DNA of 64,000 nt. Source: Bacteroidales bacterium M7 (GTDB lineage Bacteria; Bacteroidota; Bacteroidia; Bacteroidales; Muribaculaceae). The position numbers and the translations under genes were made by a program. Below the pieces are notes generated by a model. It saw only the letters and a program-made list of their open reading frames with translations. It searched no databases and was not told the origin of the DNA. The stretch is from the NCBI GenBank assembly GCA_001689515.1, contig LUJR01000011.1:62001-126000 (forward strand), in the 5' to 3' direction. Shown here one piece after another: positions 8,983-18,141 of the stretch. How positions within the stretch are numbered: the stretch's first letter is position 1; the number at the start of each line of letters is the position of its first letter.

Positions 8983-9015
8983 CAAATTTAGCTTATATTT
9001 TTTTAACATGTCAAA
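8983..9015 (-). promoter_or_regulatory. Promoter of the MFS transporter gene
   Basis: On the minus strand TTTG (9012-9015) is followed after 21 bp by TAAATTTG (8983-8990), the primary-sigma pattern of Bacteroidetes. It lies 42 bp before the ATG. Confidence 0.7.
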
Positions 9016-9036
9016 AATCAGGTGGATTATTTTTCG

Positions 9037-9044
9037 TAATTTTG
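9037..9044 (+). promoter_or_regulatory. -7 box directly in front of the AI-2E permease start
   Basis: TAATTTTG ends only 4 bp before the ATG at 9049. Transcription would begin at or just beyond the start codon, suggesting a leaderless mRNA or a later start. No -33 TTTG is evident. Confidence 0.5.
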
Positions 9045-9048
9045 TGTC

Positions 9049-10179
9049 ATGTACTACCATTCACGTCCCTATACATTTGACCGAGTGGTCAGGATATTGT
9101 TTTCGCTGGCACTGCTGGCTGTGGCGATATATCTGATCAATTATCTTAAAGCAGTGCTGTTGCCGTTTTGCGTGGCATGCCTTATTGCGTATATATTAGA
9201 GCCTTTCGTGCAGTTCAACCGTAGGCTGTTGCATCTGCGTGGGCGCATGGTGGCTGTCTTTGTGACGCTGTTTGAGGCTCTGTTTCTTTTCGGTGTGCTG
9301 ACTGCTATCGCGGTGCCCTACATCATCTCCGAATTCAAGGAGATGGGGCATCTCCTTCAAAATTATGCGAGCAGCGAGCTTCATATCCCTTATCTGCCAC
9401 AGGAGATACATCTGTTCATCCGTCGTAACATTGACCTTGACGGTCTGTCGCGCATGATATCCAAGGAGGAGTGGATGACACTCATTGAGGGGACGTTGAA
9501 GACATCATGGAGGCTTATAACCAACAGCATAAGTTTTCTGCTCGGACTGCTCAACTGGGTAATGGTGATTCTTTACGTCATATTCCTGATGATTGACTAT
9601 GACCGTCTGGAGCGCGGGCTGCACTGGATGGTGCCCCCAAAATACCGCCGTCCGGTGTTTCACGTGGCGCATGACATCAAGCGCAGTATGAACCATTATT
9701 TCCGCGGACAGTCACTGATAGCTCTCATCGTCGGCGTGCTGTTCAGTATAGGATTCAGTATCGTAGGAGTGCCGTTGGCGATACCTCTGGGTCTTCTTAT
9801 CGGTCTGATGAACATGGTGCCCTATCTCCAGCTTGCCTCGTTTCCGCTGACGGCGTTTCTGTGCCTCGTCTATTCGGTAGGCGGAGGTGGCGATTTCTGG
9901 ACCATATTCGGTCAGGCATTCCTGGTCTACTGTGTCGTACAGATTATTCAGGATCTCTTTCTTACACCTAAGATTATGGGCAAGGCGATGGGGCTGAATC
10001 CTGCCATCATACTGTTCTCTCTGTCGGTATGGGGTTGCCTCCTTGGCATACTCGGCATGATAATCGCCTTGCCCCTTACTACACTGGTGATTGCCTACTA
10101 TAACAAATACATCTCCTCACGCGAGGGCGCGGAGGCTGTTGCAAATGCCGAGAAAATAGAGAAAGTCAAAGAATACTGA
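9049..10179 (+). CDS. AI-2E family permease (PerM/YdiK-like)
   Basis: An inner-membrane protein of 376 residues with the layout of the AI-2E/UPF0118 family. Paired helices lie at the N-terminus (about 13-55 and 65-90), a hydrophilic stretch follows (95-150), and five more helices end near residue 350. The conserved region GLLIGLMNMVPYLQLASFPL (about 248-267) and the late motif QDLFLTPKIMGKAMGLNPAIIL support the family. Members have been linked to autoinducer-2 export or Na+/H+ antiport, but the transported substrate here is unknown. It is followed after 9 bp by mltG on the same strand, so the pair is likely co-transcribed. The basic C-terminal tail is cytoplasmic by the positive-inside rule. 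Confidence 0.88.
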   Translation: MYYHSRPYTFDRVVRILFSLALLAVAIYLINYLKAVLLPFCVACLIAYILEPFVQFNRRLLHLRGRMVAVFVTLFEALFLFGVLTAIAVPYIISEFKEMGHLLQNYASSELHIPYLPQEIHLFIRRNIDLDGLSRMISKEEWMTLIEGTLKTSWRLITNSISFLLGLLNWVMVILYVIFLMIDYDRLERGLHWMVPPKYRRPVFHVAHDIKRSMNHYFRGQSLIALIVGVLFSIGFSIVGVPLAIPLGLLIGLMNMVPYLQLASFPLTAFLCLVYSVGGGGDFWTIFGQAFLVYCVVQIIQDLFLTPKIMGKAMGLNPAIILFSLSVWGCLLGILGMIIALPLTTLVIAYYNKYISSREGAEAVANAEKIEKVKEY

Positions 10180-10188
10180 TTAACGCTT

Positions 10189-11286
10189 ATGCCAGAGATA
10201 CAGACTAAACGCAAGCCGTCATCGCGTAATGCTACATCACGCCCACGCCCTCGTAAGAAACCATCCTCCTCTTCCCGGCGTGTCAACCCCATTACATGGA
10301 TGTTCATATGTCTTGGAGTAGTGGCTGTAGGCGTAGTGCTGTGGTTTATAGGTCTTGACGGCCATCGTGGCGATGCGGTCAGGGTGTCAGTGCCGAGGGA
10401 GGCGACGGAAGCGCAGGTGCGTGACAGCCTTGACGTACATCTCGGCAGGTCGATGGGTAAGCGCGTATATCTCCTTTGGAAACTTATGGGAGGTAACCCT
10501 GCCAAAGCCCGCGGCAGTTATCTCGTTACACGTGGCGAGATGGCTCTGCGTATAGCCCACAATCTGTCAAGGGGACGGCAGACTCCTGTCAATGTGACAT
10601 TTAACAATATCCGCACCATGCCTCAGCTTGCTGACAGGATGGCTGGATTGCTTGATTTCAGCAGTGAGGAGTTTCTTGACGTATGTAGGCAGGTACTCCC
10701 GACTTTGGGGTTCTCGGATGAGGCGCAATATCCAGCCGCATTCCTCCCTGACAGTTACGAGGTGTATTGGACCACCTCGCCCGAGGCATTGGTGGAGAAA
10801 CTCGCAGCCCATCGCAACCGTTTCTGGACAGATGAGCGGCGCGCTCGCGCCCGTGCGCTTGGCTTGACTCCGGTGCAGGTGGCGACGGTGGCATCCATAG
10901 CCGAGGAGGAGACAGCCAAGAGGGACGAACGCCCCATGGTGGCACGTCTGTACATCAACCGTCTTGACCGGGGCATGAAACTCCAGGCGGATCCTACTGT
11001 GAAATATGCTATCGGGGATTTCACGATCAGACGTATCACTCTGCCGATGTTGTCTACTTCGTCACCATATAATACATATGTCACCAAGGGATTGCCCCCT
11101 GGACCTATACGCATAGCAGATGCTGCCACTATTGACGGTGTGCTCAACGCTCCAAAACATGACTATCTGTATATGTGTGCCAGAGAGGATTTCTCTGGTT
11201 ACCATAACTTTGCGGTGGATTATGCGTCACACAGAGCTAACGCCGCCCGCTACCGTGCGGAACTTGACCGCAGAGGCATAAAATAG
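10189..11286 (+). CDS. mltG: Endolytic murein transglycosylase MltG
   Basis: MltG cuts nascent glycan strands inside the chain and is thought to set peptidoglycan strand length while bound to the inner membrane. The 365 residues begin with a very basic cytoplasmic tail (1-33) and one membrane helix (about 36-56). A LysM-like subdomain and the YceG catalytic domain follow. The catalytic Glu lies in VASIAEEETAKRDER (about 235-249). Supporting residues are seen in LQADPTVKYAIG, SPYNTYVTKGLPPGPI and the C-terminal YMCAREDFSGYHNFA, typical of the family. It sits 9 bp after the AI-2E permease gene. Length and motifs are complete, so the enzyme should be active. Confidence 0.95.
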   Translation: MPEIQTKRKPSSRNATSRPRPRKKPSSSSRRVNPITWMFICLGVVAVGVVLWFIGLDGHRGDAVRVSVPREATEAQVRDSLDVHLGRSMGKRVYLLWKLMGGNPAKARGSYLVTRGEMALRIAHNLSRGRQTPVNVTFNNIRTMPQLADRMAGLLDFSSEEFLDVCRQVLPTLGFSDEAQYPAAFLPDSYEVYWTTSPEALVEKLAAHRNRFWTDERRARARALGLTPVQVATVASIAEEETAKRDERPMVARLYINRLDRGMKLQADPTVKYAIGDFTIRRITLPMLSTSSPYNTYVTKGLPPGPIRIADAATIDGVLNAPKHDYLYMCAREDFSGYHNFAVDYASHRANAARYRAELDRRGIK

Positions 11287-11370
11287 TATCAGCCTGACAA
11301 CGTTTGACCTCTTATGGACGTTGAATAAATATATAGGTCGCAGCAGAACTCAAAAAGTGTGAATACCTCA

Positions 11371-11472
11371 ACCTGTAGGGACATGCCATGGCATGTCAGC
11401 CCCACATATCCTGCGTGTTTCAAGCCGCTATAGATAGCCCAGTCTGACATGCCATGGCATGTCCCTACAGGT
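11371..11472. repeat. Palindromic intergenic repeat, copy at 11.4 kb
   Basis: The two hairpins (11371-11399 and 11444-11472) each contain CATGCCATGGCATG and are mutually inverted. Outside them lie GCAGAACTCAAAA (left, near 11343) and TTGCAACGCTCCCTC (right, near 11496), which resemble the flanks of the copies at 19.4 and 51.1 kb. The gap between mltG and the next gene (11287-11528) holds nothing else. Confidence 0.87.
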
Positions 11473-11528
11473 CGGTGCATTAATTTTGAAAGTTTTTGCA
11501 ACGCTCCCTCAGACTTTAAATTGAGCAT

Positions 11529-13787
11529 ATGACACTACGCAACACAAAGAAACTGATACGCGCGGCTGCAATCATGCTGGCTGGTGGCTTGATATTCTCA
11601 AGCCTGGTCGCATGTCATACAGATAAAACCCATACGTCTGGCACGTTGTATGACGGCGAAAGCTACACTTTGTTTGCTGACAGCATCATTGACGGTACAC
11701 ACGTTGCATATGCTCCTGATGACACTACGTTGATAAGCACGTTTCGCACAGGTGCCATAGCTGACACACTGCATATACCTCAACCAGCGGTGGCTTTGCG
11801 TTACACAAGCGGGGCGCGTATTATAGATGCCGTGCATAATATGTCATTAGCTTATCTTGACAGCATCCCGTCCAATCTCCGCACAGCCGAAGCGGCTTAT
11901 CTCACAGATCTCGCTCTCTGTTATGTAGCTCCAGATAAAGCTAAGGAACTGTTGAGGTCAAAGGTGCGTGATGGCGTAATATCCCAGGGCAGCAGTTATG
12001 GCGGAGGTTTCCCCGTAGCCACCGATGCCATAGCCTGGGTGGCGGCTGCATGGAGTGTCTACGAAGTTACCGGCGATTACGGCTGGATAGAGGAAGTGTA
12101 TCCTGTCGTGCGGAGGTCATTGGAGATCTATGAAACTGTCGTTAAGGATGCTTCTACAGGCTTGTTCCGAGGCATGCAGAGCATTGTCTCTGATGACAGC
12201 CAGTTCCCATATCCTCGTTGGATGGCCCCGGCAGACATTTCGGGAGTGGAGACTATCACGGTCAATGCATTGGTAGCACGTGCTTATGAAGCTGCTTCCA
12301 TGATGGCAATGGTTGTAGGCGATGACGGCAAGGAATATATGACACGTCACAACCATCTGGTTGAAGCAATCAATACTACATTGTGGATGCCAAATGTGAG
12401 CATGTATAGCATGTATCTCTACGGAGAGCCTTATCCGATTGCCGCTGCTGCAGTCGACAACCTCGGTCAGGGTCTTGGCATGGTGTCTAATATAGCTACT
12501 CCCGAGATGGCGCTTGCCATACAGTCACATACACAGATATTGCCGTTAGGTATCCCGACGATGTATCCTCAGATGCCTGACTCGGTCAGCGGTAGACCTT
12601 CAGATATCATAGCGCCTGTGGCAGAAGCTTATTGGAGCATTGCCGCATCTCACTCGGGCAATATGACTCTACTGCAACGTATGACAAGCTCACTTGCCTA
12701 TATCGCCGCCATGAATCTCGGCACCTATCCTTACGTAGATGCACGGTCGGGTAAAGCTCCGTATGCCATCGGCAACAGGGCATCGCACAATCCGTTGAGT
12801 GCTGCGGCAAATATAGCTGCCATCTACCGCGGAATGCTTGGATTGCGGTTTACACAGGGGGGGATAGAAATCCATCCGTCGATACCGCAGACTGTCGATG
12901 CCCATAGAGAGATAAGGAACTTGCGCTATCGTGATGCGCTGCTGCATATCATCATCAATGGTTGCGGCACAGTCATCAGTTCGTATAAGATGGATGGTGC
13001 GGAACAGACGAGCCACACCATACCTTCGAATATCAAAGGAACCCATGTCATAGAAATCACCATGGGCGGCAACACCCCCAGGAGTCATGAGATGAACGAT
13101 GCCTCTGCTGCCGAGATGCCTGCCACGCCCGAGGTCGACTCTTGGAATACCAAGAAGATTCAGATCAAGAATTTTGTGTCGGGCACAGCCTACGAAGTTT
13201 ACTTCAATGGGGTGATGGAAGAGCAGATTTTTGCTGACAAATACCAGATGTATGCCGATGTGACCCAGTTTACATCCGTCGCTTTTGTGCCTGTCAGAAA
13301 CGAGCAGTATATCGGTTTGTCGTCCAGACCTCTCTATTTCTATCCTCGTGGAAGTGTCATTACAGTTCCGGCTGATTCGCTTGCCTATCCGGGCACATCG
13401 CTCATCAGTGACCGCAAGATAGCACATCAGTTTGTAGAGACTACCGAGTCTTATAGAGGCAAGATGAGTTTCAGCATCCATGCTCCTGCTGACGGAGAGT
13501 ATCTGATGGAGTGCATATACAGCAATGCCCATGCTGACGGCACATCACGCTCGGGGTTGTGCGCCATCAGACTTGTAAGCGTCAACGACTCCATATCGGG
13601 TGCTTTGGTGATGCCCCCTACAGTCAAGGATGAGTGGACGGTCACCTCGCGCAGCAATCTGCTGCGTGTAAGCCTCCGTCAGGGTGAAAACCGCATAAGC
13701 GTGATATACCGCAAGCCCTACACCGTCAATGGTCATGTGACACTCAACACCGCCCTCATCAAGACCATCCGCTTCTACAGACTGTAA
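11529..13787 (+). CDS. Putative lipoprotein with six-hairpin (MGH1-like) glycosidase fold and C-terminal beta-sandwich
   Basis: I recognise the fold type but not a specific enzyme. Residues 1-29 form a lipoprotein signal ending SSLVAC. Residues about 80-470 look like an (alpha/alpha)6 barrel. The supporting stretches are TAEAAYLTDLALCYVAPDKA, GGGFPVATDAIAWVAAAWSV, DYGWIEEVYPVVRRSLEIY and ASHNPLSAAANIAAIYRGML, patterns found in glucosidase and rhamnosidase-like barrels that act on oligosaccharides. A short beta segment (about 440-500) follows, then a C-terminal region (about 540-752) with alternating strands like a carbohydrate-binding sandwich. Substrate and catalytic acids cannot be assigned. 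No SusC/SusD pair is adjacent, so it is not part of an obvious polysaccharide utilization locus. It is probably displayed on the envelope. Confidence 0.65.
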   Translation: MTLRNTKKLIRAAAIMLAGGLIFSSLVACHTDKTHTSGTLYDGESYTLFADSIIDGTHVAYAPDDTTLISTFRTGAIADTLHIPQPAVALRYTSGARIIDAVHNMSLAYLDSIPSNLRTAEAAYLTDLALCYVAPDKAKELLRSKVRDGVISQGSSYGGGFPVATDAIAWVAAAWSVYEVTGDYGWIEEVYPVVRRSLEIYETVVKDASTGLFRGMQSIVSDDSQFPYPRWMAPADISGVETITVNALVARAYEAASMMAMVVGDDGKEYMTRHNHLVEAINTTLWMPNVSMYSMYLYGEPYPIAAAAVDNLGQGLGMVSNIATPEMALAIQSHTQILPLGIPTMYPQMPDSVSGRPSDIIAPVAEAYWSIAASHSGNMTLLQRMTSSLAYIAAMNLGTYPYVDARSGKAPYAIGNRASHNPLSAAANIAAIYRGMLGLRFTQGGIEIHPSIPQTVDAHREIRNLRYRDALLHIIINGCGTVISSYKMDGAEQTSHTIPSNIKGTHVIEITMGGNTPRSHEMNDASAAEMPATPEVDSWNTKKIQIKNFVSGTAYEVYFNGVMEEQIFADKYQMYADVTQFTSVAFVPVRNEQYIGLSSRPLYFYPRGSVITVPADSLAYPGTSLISDRKIAHQFVETTESYRGKMSFSIHAPADGEYLMECIYSNAHADGTSRSGLCAIRLVSVNDSISGALVMPPTVKDEWTVTSRSNLLRVSLRQGENRISVIYRKPYTVNGHVTLNTALIKTIRFYRL

Positions 13788-13851
13788 GCATCCACAAGTG
13801 TTAAAAACATGTCTGTCTGCAACTTCCGCACTATGTCGTTGCATCTAATTA

Positions 13852-13881
13852 TTGTATCTTGCTGAAATATCGTTACATTTG
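13852..13881 (+). promoter_or_regulatory. Promoter of the M16 protease gene
   Basis: TTG (13852-13854), a 19-bp spacer and TACATTTG (13874-13881) match the Bacteroidetes pattern. The leader to the ATG at 13974 is about 85 nt. Confidence 0.65.
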
Positions 13882-13973
13882 CGTATTGTAACGGATTTTG
13901 TAATAATCCGTATGTATGAATACTTGCATATTCCATTCAATACATATATCATAAATTTTTACCAATCAACGAA

Positions 13974-16811
13974 ATGAAAAAATCCATTTTCAGTATCGTG
14001 CTATGGTCATTGGCGGCTCTCATAGCCCCGGTGATGTCTGTGGCTCAGATGCCGCAGACGCAGCCTCTGCCCATGGACTCAGCTCTGATCGTTGGGACAC
14101 TTCCCAATGGGATGACCTACATGATCCGTCAGAATGCCTACCCCAAGGGACAGGCTGACTTCTTCATCGCCCAGAAAGTAGGCTCCATCCTTGAGGAAGA
14201 AAACCAGCGGGGGCTTGCCCACTTCCTCGAGCATATGGCATTCAATGGCACAAAGAACTACCCCGGTCACCAGCTCCGCGACTGGCTGGCGTCAAAAGGT
14301 GTGATGTTTGGCCGCGACCTCAATGCCTACACCGGCTTTGACGAGACCGTCTACAACATTTCAGCTGTCCCTGTGGCAAACCCCAATGTGGTGGATTCGT
14401 GCCTGATGATACTTCACGATTGGGCATGCGGCTTGACTCTCGCTGACAAGGATATTGACGACGAACGCGGTGTCATCGAGCAGGAATGGCGTCGTAGCAA
14501 TGTGGGCATGCGTCGTGCCCAGACCAAGATGATAGCCGAGATGTTTCCTGATAGCAGTCGCTATGGTCAGCGTATGCCTATAGGCACTATGGACGTGGTG
14601 CTCAACTTCAAGCCCGACGAACTGCGCGACTATTATAAGCGGTGGTATCGTCCCGATCAGCAGGGCATCATCGTTGTGGGGGATATTGACCCTGCTGTGA
14701 TTGAGGCAAAAATCAAGGAGATATTTGATCCTATAACCATGCCTGCCAATGCTCCAGAACGCAGGTTTTTCACCATTCCGGACATTACGGGCGCGAAAGT
14801 GACCATCGGCACTGATCCTGAAATCACCATGGCTCGCGTTAGCATCAATTTCGCCTATGACCCCGTGGTGCCACGCGAGATGCGCAACACGATGCCCGCT
14901 TTCGTGGTTGACTACATGGACAACATGATCGTGGCGATGCTTGACCAGCGTCTCGAGGACATCTCGTCAAAGGCAGACTCTCCTTTCAGACAGGCTGGAA
15001 GCTATATTGGCGATCTTCTTGGATTTGTCAAGACCAAGCATGGTCTGCTGGCTGATGCTGGTGCCAAGGACGGTAAAATCAAACCAGTGCTTGAGGCTAT
15101 CTATCGCGAGGTGCTTAGAGCCGATAGGGGAGGCTTCACCCAGACCGAACTGGATCGCGCCAAAGCCGAATATATTTCTGCATTGGAGAAGGCATATAAC
15201 AACCGTAACGCGCATTACTCCACCGCATATGCCCGCTCATATGTGCGTACTTTTATTGACAATGCTCCTGCTCTGAGTCTCAAGGATCAGCTTGACATGA
15301 CCAATATGATAGCCGGTATGATTAATGTGGATGCTATAAATCAGTATTTCAAACAGCTTGTCACTCCCGACAATCGCTATGTCATGGTATATCTCCCCGA
15401 TAAGGAGGGCATTGAGGTGCCTACAGCCGAGGAACTCAAGGAAATCATGGCGAAAGTGGATGCCGAGGAGATAGAGCCTTACAAGGAAGAGATGCGTCAG
15501 GATCCTCTCATCCCTGATGAAATCAAGCCCGGCACCATCACATCTACCAAGCCGATAGAAAAATGGGACGCCACAGAATGGACTCTCAGCAATGGTGCCA
15601 AGGTGATAGTCAAGAGTACCAAGCTGAAGGAGGACGAAATCCTCTTCGGCGCATGGGCCCCGGGCGGCTATGCCGATTATAAAGATCTCAATGACGAGAC
15701 CGCACAGTTGATGGGCGACTACCTGTCAAATCTCTCAGCCGGCACATACACCTATCAGGATCTGCGCAAGTACACCGCTGGCAAGAACTTCAGCCTCAGC
15801 CTTAGTCCTGACGACTACCTGCGATTTGTATCCGGTACCACCACTGTCAAGGATCTTCCCTCGATGCTTGAAGTATTCTATGCCACATTCACATCGCCCA
15901 ACCTTGATGCCGAGGAGTTCCAGTCAATGGGTAACCAGATCAAAGCTATTTTGGCGAATGCTGCATCCAACCCGCAGTTTGTCATGTCTCGCCACCTGAC
16001 AGAGACAATCTATGGCACTCCACGCAAGTATTTCCCCACTGCCGAAAGCGTTGAAAAAGTCGACCGTGAGCAGTTGCTCAACATGCTCAAATCCATGACC
16101 GCCAATGCTGCGGACTACACATATTATTTCGTAGGCAACGTTGATCCCGAAATTCTTCGCCCGCTGGTGGAGAAATATATCGCTTCTCTTCCAGGAAAGG
16201 CTGTTACCGCCAAGGAACTCAAATACGACCCTGCATATGCCGTTAAGGCTGGCAAAGCAGTCGAAAAGTTTTCTATGAAGATGGAGACCCCCCAGGTCTA
16301 TGGACGTATCTTCGTGACAGGTAACGAGAAATTCGATCTCCGTAACAATATTCTCGCCAACATAATGGAGCAGATACTCACCGAACGCCTCCTCAACAAA
16401 ATCCGCGAGGAGATGGGCGCAGTCTACTCCATCTATGCAGAGGAGAGCATCAACCGTTTCGAGAAACCAAATACTGCGCTTATCATACCTCTGCTTCTCA
16501 AGCCAGAGAAAGCCGAGGAGGCACTCGTGGAGATTAACAAGCTCATCGACTCCATGACTGAGGAAATCAAGCCCGAGGAACTTGCCAAGGCTAAGGAAAC
16601 CCTCGTCAAGGACTATAAAGAGAGTTTCGAACGTAACTACACATGGATGCGTGCCATGTCAGTTGATAACATCGAAGGCGCGGACATCCTCCATGGTGCA
16701 GTAGAGGCTACAGAAGCCGTCACAGCCAAAGATGTCATGGACTTCGCCAAGAGCCTGCTCTCTCAGGGCAACCACATGACCGTGCTCCTTAATCCAGAAG
16801 AAGCGAAATAA
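13974..16811 (+). CDS. Periplasmic M16 (insulinase/pitrilysin) zinc protease
   Basis: A large zinc metalloprotease of 945 residues with a signal peptide (about 1-24). The inverted zinc motif HFLEH occupies residues 83-87, and the third ligand lies in the helix DERGVIEQEWRR about 75 residues later. The N-terminal catalytic unit is followed by a second, inactive M16 unit and a third and fourth repeat toward the C-terminus. The last includes RLLNKIREEMGAVYSIYAEE, the RxxY-like substrate clamp region. Members form clam-shaped chambers that degrade peptides. In Bacteroidetes many are periplasmic and are thought to clear signal or transit peptides. The gene is monocistronic: its own promoter lies before it and a strong terminator comes after it. 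Confidence 0.95.
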   Translation: MKKSIFSIVLWSLAALIAPVMSVAQMPQTQPLPMDSALIVGTLPNGMTYMIRQNAYPKGQADFFIAQKVGSILEEENQRGLAHFLEHMAFNGTKNYPGHQLRDWLASKGVMFGRDLNAYTGFDETVYNISAVPVANPNVVDSCLMILHDWACGLTLADKDIDDERGVIEQEWRRSNVGMRRAQTKMIAEMFPDSSRYGQRMPIGTMDVVLNFKPDELRDYYKRWYRPDQQGIIVVGDIDPAVIEAKIKEIFDPITMPANAPERRFFTIPDITGAKVTIGTDPEITMARVSINFAYDPVVPREMRNTMPAFVVDYMDNMIVAMLDQRLEDISSKADSPFRQAGSYIGDLLGFVKTKHGLLADAGAKDGKIKPVLEAIYREVLRADRGGFTQTELDRAKAEYISALEKAYNNRNAHYSTAYARSYVRTFIDNAPALSLKDQLDMTNMIAGMINVDAINQYFKQLVTPDNRYVMVYLPDKEGIEVPTAEELKEIMAKVDAEEIEPYKEEMRQDPLIPDEIKPGTITSTKPIEKWDATEWTLSNGAKVIVKSTKLKEDEILFGAWAPGGYADYKDLNDETAQLMGDYLSNLSAGTYTYQDLRKYTAGKNFSLSLSPDDYLRFVSGTTTVKDLPSMLEVFYATFTSPNLDAEEFQSMGNQIKAILANAASNPQFVMSRHLTETIYGTPRKYFPTAESVEKVDREQLLNMLKSMTANAADYTYYFVGNVDPEILRPLVEKYIASLPGKAVTAKELKYDPAYAVKAGKAVEKFSMKMETPQVYGRIFVTGNEKFDLRNNILANIMEQILTERLLNKIREEMGAVYSIYAEESINRFEKPNTALIIPLLLKPEKAEEALVEINKLIDSMTEEIKPEELAKAKETLVKDYKESFERNYTWMRAMSVDNIEGADILHGAVEATEAVTAKDVMDFAKSLLSQGNHMTVLLNPEEAK

Positions 16812-16835
16812 ATTCCGATTAAATATATGCACTCC

Positions 16836-16870
16836 AAAGCCGTGACGGTATCTCCGTCACGGCTTTGTTT
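16836..16870 (+). terminator. Rho-independent terminator of the M16 gene
   Basis: A perfect 13-bp stem (16836-16848 with 16854-16866), a 5-nt loop and a following GTTT run lie 25 bp after the stop codon. Confidence 0.8.
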
Positions 16871-16932
16871 AAACGTCCTCGTTAAGCCACTGCATTTTGA
16901 TATGAATCAGCAAAAAATGATGGTTGAAAAGT

Positions 16933-16963
16933 TTTGCGGAACGGAAAATAATGGCTAAATTTG
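16933..16963 (+). promoter_or_regulatory. Promoter of rpsU
   Basis: TTTG (16933-16936), 19 bp, TAAATTTG (16956-16963) form a complete consensus promoter. The leader of about 90 nt before rpsU is A-rich with no Shine-Dalgarno site, as usual for highly expressed Bacteroidetes genes. Confidence 0.75.
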
Positions 16964-17061
16964 TCGCGCTTTAGGAGGTGTAGTTTGTACCCTCTCTGAA
17001 AGCATTATTTTTGACTGACAAACAATCACAACACTACAAAATCAAATAAGTTAACAACACA

Positions 17062-17253
17062 ATGATTATCGTACAAGTAAAAGAAGGCGAGAACATCGAA
17101 CGCGCTCTGAAGAAATTCAAGCGTAAATTTGAAAAGACTGGCATCGTTAAAGAGCTCCGTAGCCGCCAAGCCTTCGAAAAGCCCTCTGTAGCTAACCGCA
17201 AGAAGATGATGAAAGCGGTTTACGTACAGAAGCTTCGCTCTGTAGAGGAGTAA
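17062..17253 (+). CDS. rpsU: Ribosomal protein bS21
   Basis: A 63-residue small-subunit protein that sits near the anti-Shine-Dalgarno end of 16S rRNA. The family pattern VKEGENIERALKKFKRKFEK (4-23) is followed by basic helices through YVQKLRSVEE. In Bacteroidetes the 30S platform, including bS21, is known to help occlude the anti-SD sequence, in keeping with the lack of SD sites in this window. The gene stands alone with its own promoter and terminator. Confidence 0.97.
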   Translation: MIIVQVKEGENIERALKKFKRKFEKTGIVKELRSRQAFEKPSVANRKKMMKAVYVQKLRSVEE

Positions 17254-17281
17254 AATCCAGCTTTTATTTGTAAGCTCATAT

Positions 17282-17334
17282 CCGGCACCGGACTATGATG
17301 ATTAATCTGAATCTCATAGTCTGGTGGCGGTTTT
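17282..17334 (+). terminator. Terminator of rpsU
   Basis: A 17-bp stem with two mismatches (17282-17298 with 17314-17330) is followed by TTTT. It begins 28 bp after the rpsU stop codon. Confidence 0.7.
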
Positions 17335-17515
17335 GTGTATGTACATAAATGAGAGGGAGGGACAAACCAATTTGTTAATTGGGGTTAAATTAAAGGAAAC
17401 GTTTAAACCTTGGCGGATAGGCTGTGTCTTATAAAGTGTAATCGCTCAATAAGCAGCCGATACGCTTCAAAAACATAAACTAACTTTTATCATTTAAATA
17501 CATCCTACAAAGATT

Positions 17516-18052
17516 ATGAAAAAGAACATCTTGACACTGACACTTGCGACTGCAGCCATCTTCTCAACCTCGGCTTTTGCTCAGTCTGCTGGCGATAACA
17601 GTGCCACCTGTCCCGTAGCTCCTTGCGGTGCTCCCTGTGCTCCAGGCTACAACTGTAATACTCCATGCCCATACTTTCAGAATCCTGATTCGTGCATGAT
17701 GAATCCTTTTGCAGAGCTTAATCTTACAGCTGACCAGCAGGCAAAGATCAAGGAACTCCGCACCAAGAAGTTCCAGCAGAAGACCAAGGATATCAAGAGC
17801 AAGAGAGAGCTCCGTCAGGCTAAGCGACAGGCTTACCTCTATGACCTCAAGAGCATCCTCACACCTGAGCAGTACGTCCAGTACCTTGAGCAGAGCTATG
17901 TCAACGGTCCAGCCTTCGGCAAAGGATACAAACAGCCCAAATCACGCAAGCATCACAAGGGTCACCGTTATGAGGGGAACCGCTATAACTGCCAGCAGCA
18001 GACAGGATGCCCAGCGGCTCCGTGCCAGAATGCTACAACTGCCACGAAATAA
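17516..18052 (+). CDS. Cys-rich periplasmic protein of Spy/CpxP (LTXXQ) type
   Basis: A 178-residue exported protein with signal peptide about 1-22 (MKKNILTLTLATAAIFSTSAFA). The mature N-terminus is unusually Cys- and Pro-rich: seven Cys between residues 31 and 61, in CPVAPCGAPC, NCNTPCP and SC. A helical region with two LTxxQ-like motifs, LTADQQAKIKELR (about 70-82) and LTPEQYVQYLEQ (about 115-126), is typical of Spy/CpxP chaperones that bind unfolded proteins or metals under envelope stress. The tail is rich in His, Lys and Arg (KSRKHHKGHRYEG) and adds two more Cys. Metal binding by the Cys and His clusters is plausible but is inference. It ends at a strong hairpin terminator. Confidence 0.75.
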   Translation: MKKNILTLTLATAAIFSTSAFAQSAGDNSATCPVAPCGAPCAPGYNCNTPCPYFQNPDSCMMNPFAELNLTADQQAKIKELRTKKFQQKTKDIKSKRELRQAKRQAYLYDLKSILTPEQYVQYLEQSYVNGPAFGKGYKQPKSRKHHKGHRYEGNRYNCQQQTGCPAAPCQNATTATK

Positions 18053-18074
18053 GTTTATTTCCTGATTATAAGAG

Positions 18075-18120
18075 ATTCGCCCCATCGCTGATGCCTCTGG
18101 CTATCACGATGGGGCGAATT
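18075..18120. terminator. Terminator between converging genes
   Basis: A perfect 13-bp stem (18075-18087 with 18107-18119) around a 19-nt loop is followed by TTTG on the plus strand. It separates the Spy-like gene from the converging acetyltransferase gene that ends at 18142. Confidence 0.75.
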
Positions 18121-18141
18121 TGTGTTTTGGCTCTGCTTTAC

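Noticed and set aside
12690..13532. 280-codon frame opposite the glycosidase-like lipoprotein gene
   Set aside because: It lies antisense to a gene with a good signal peptide and fold pattern. Its residue composition (His, Arg, Ile, Cys) is that of a shadow frame.
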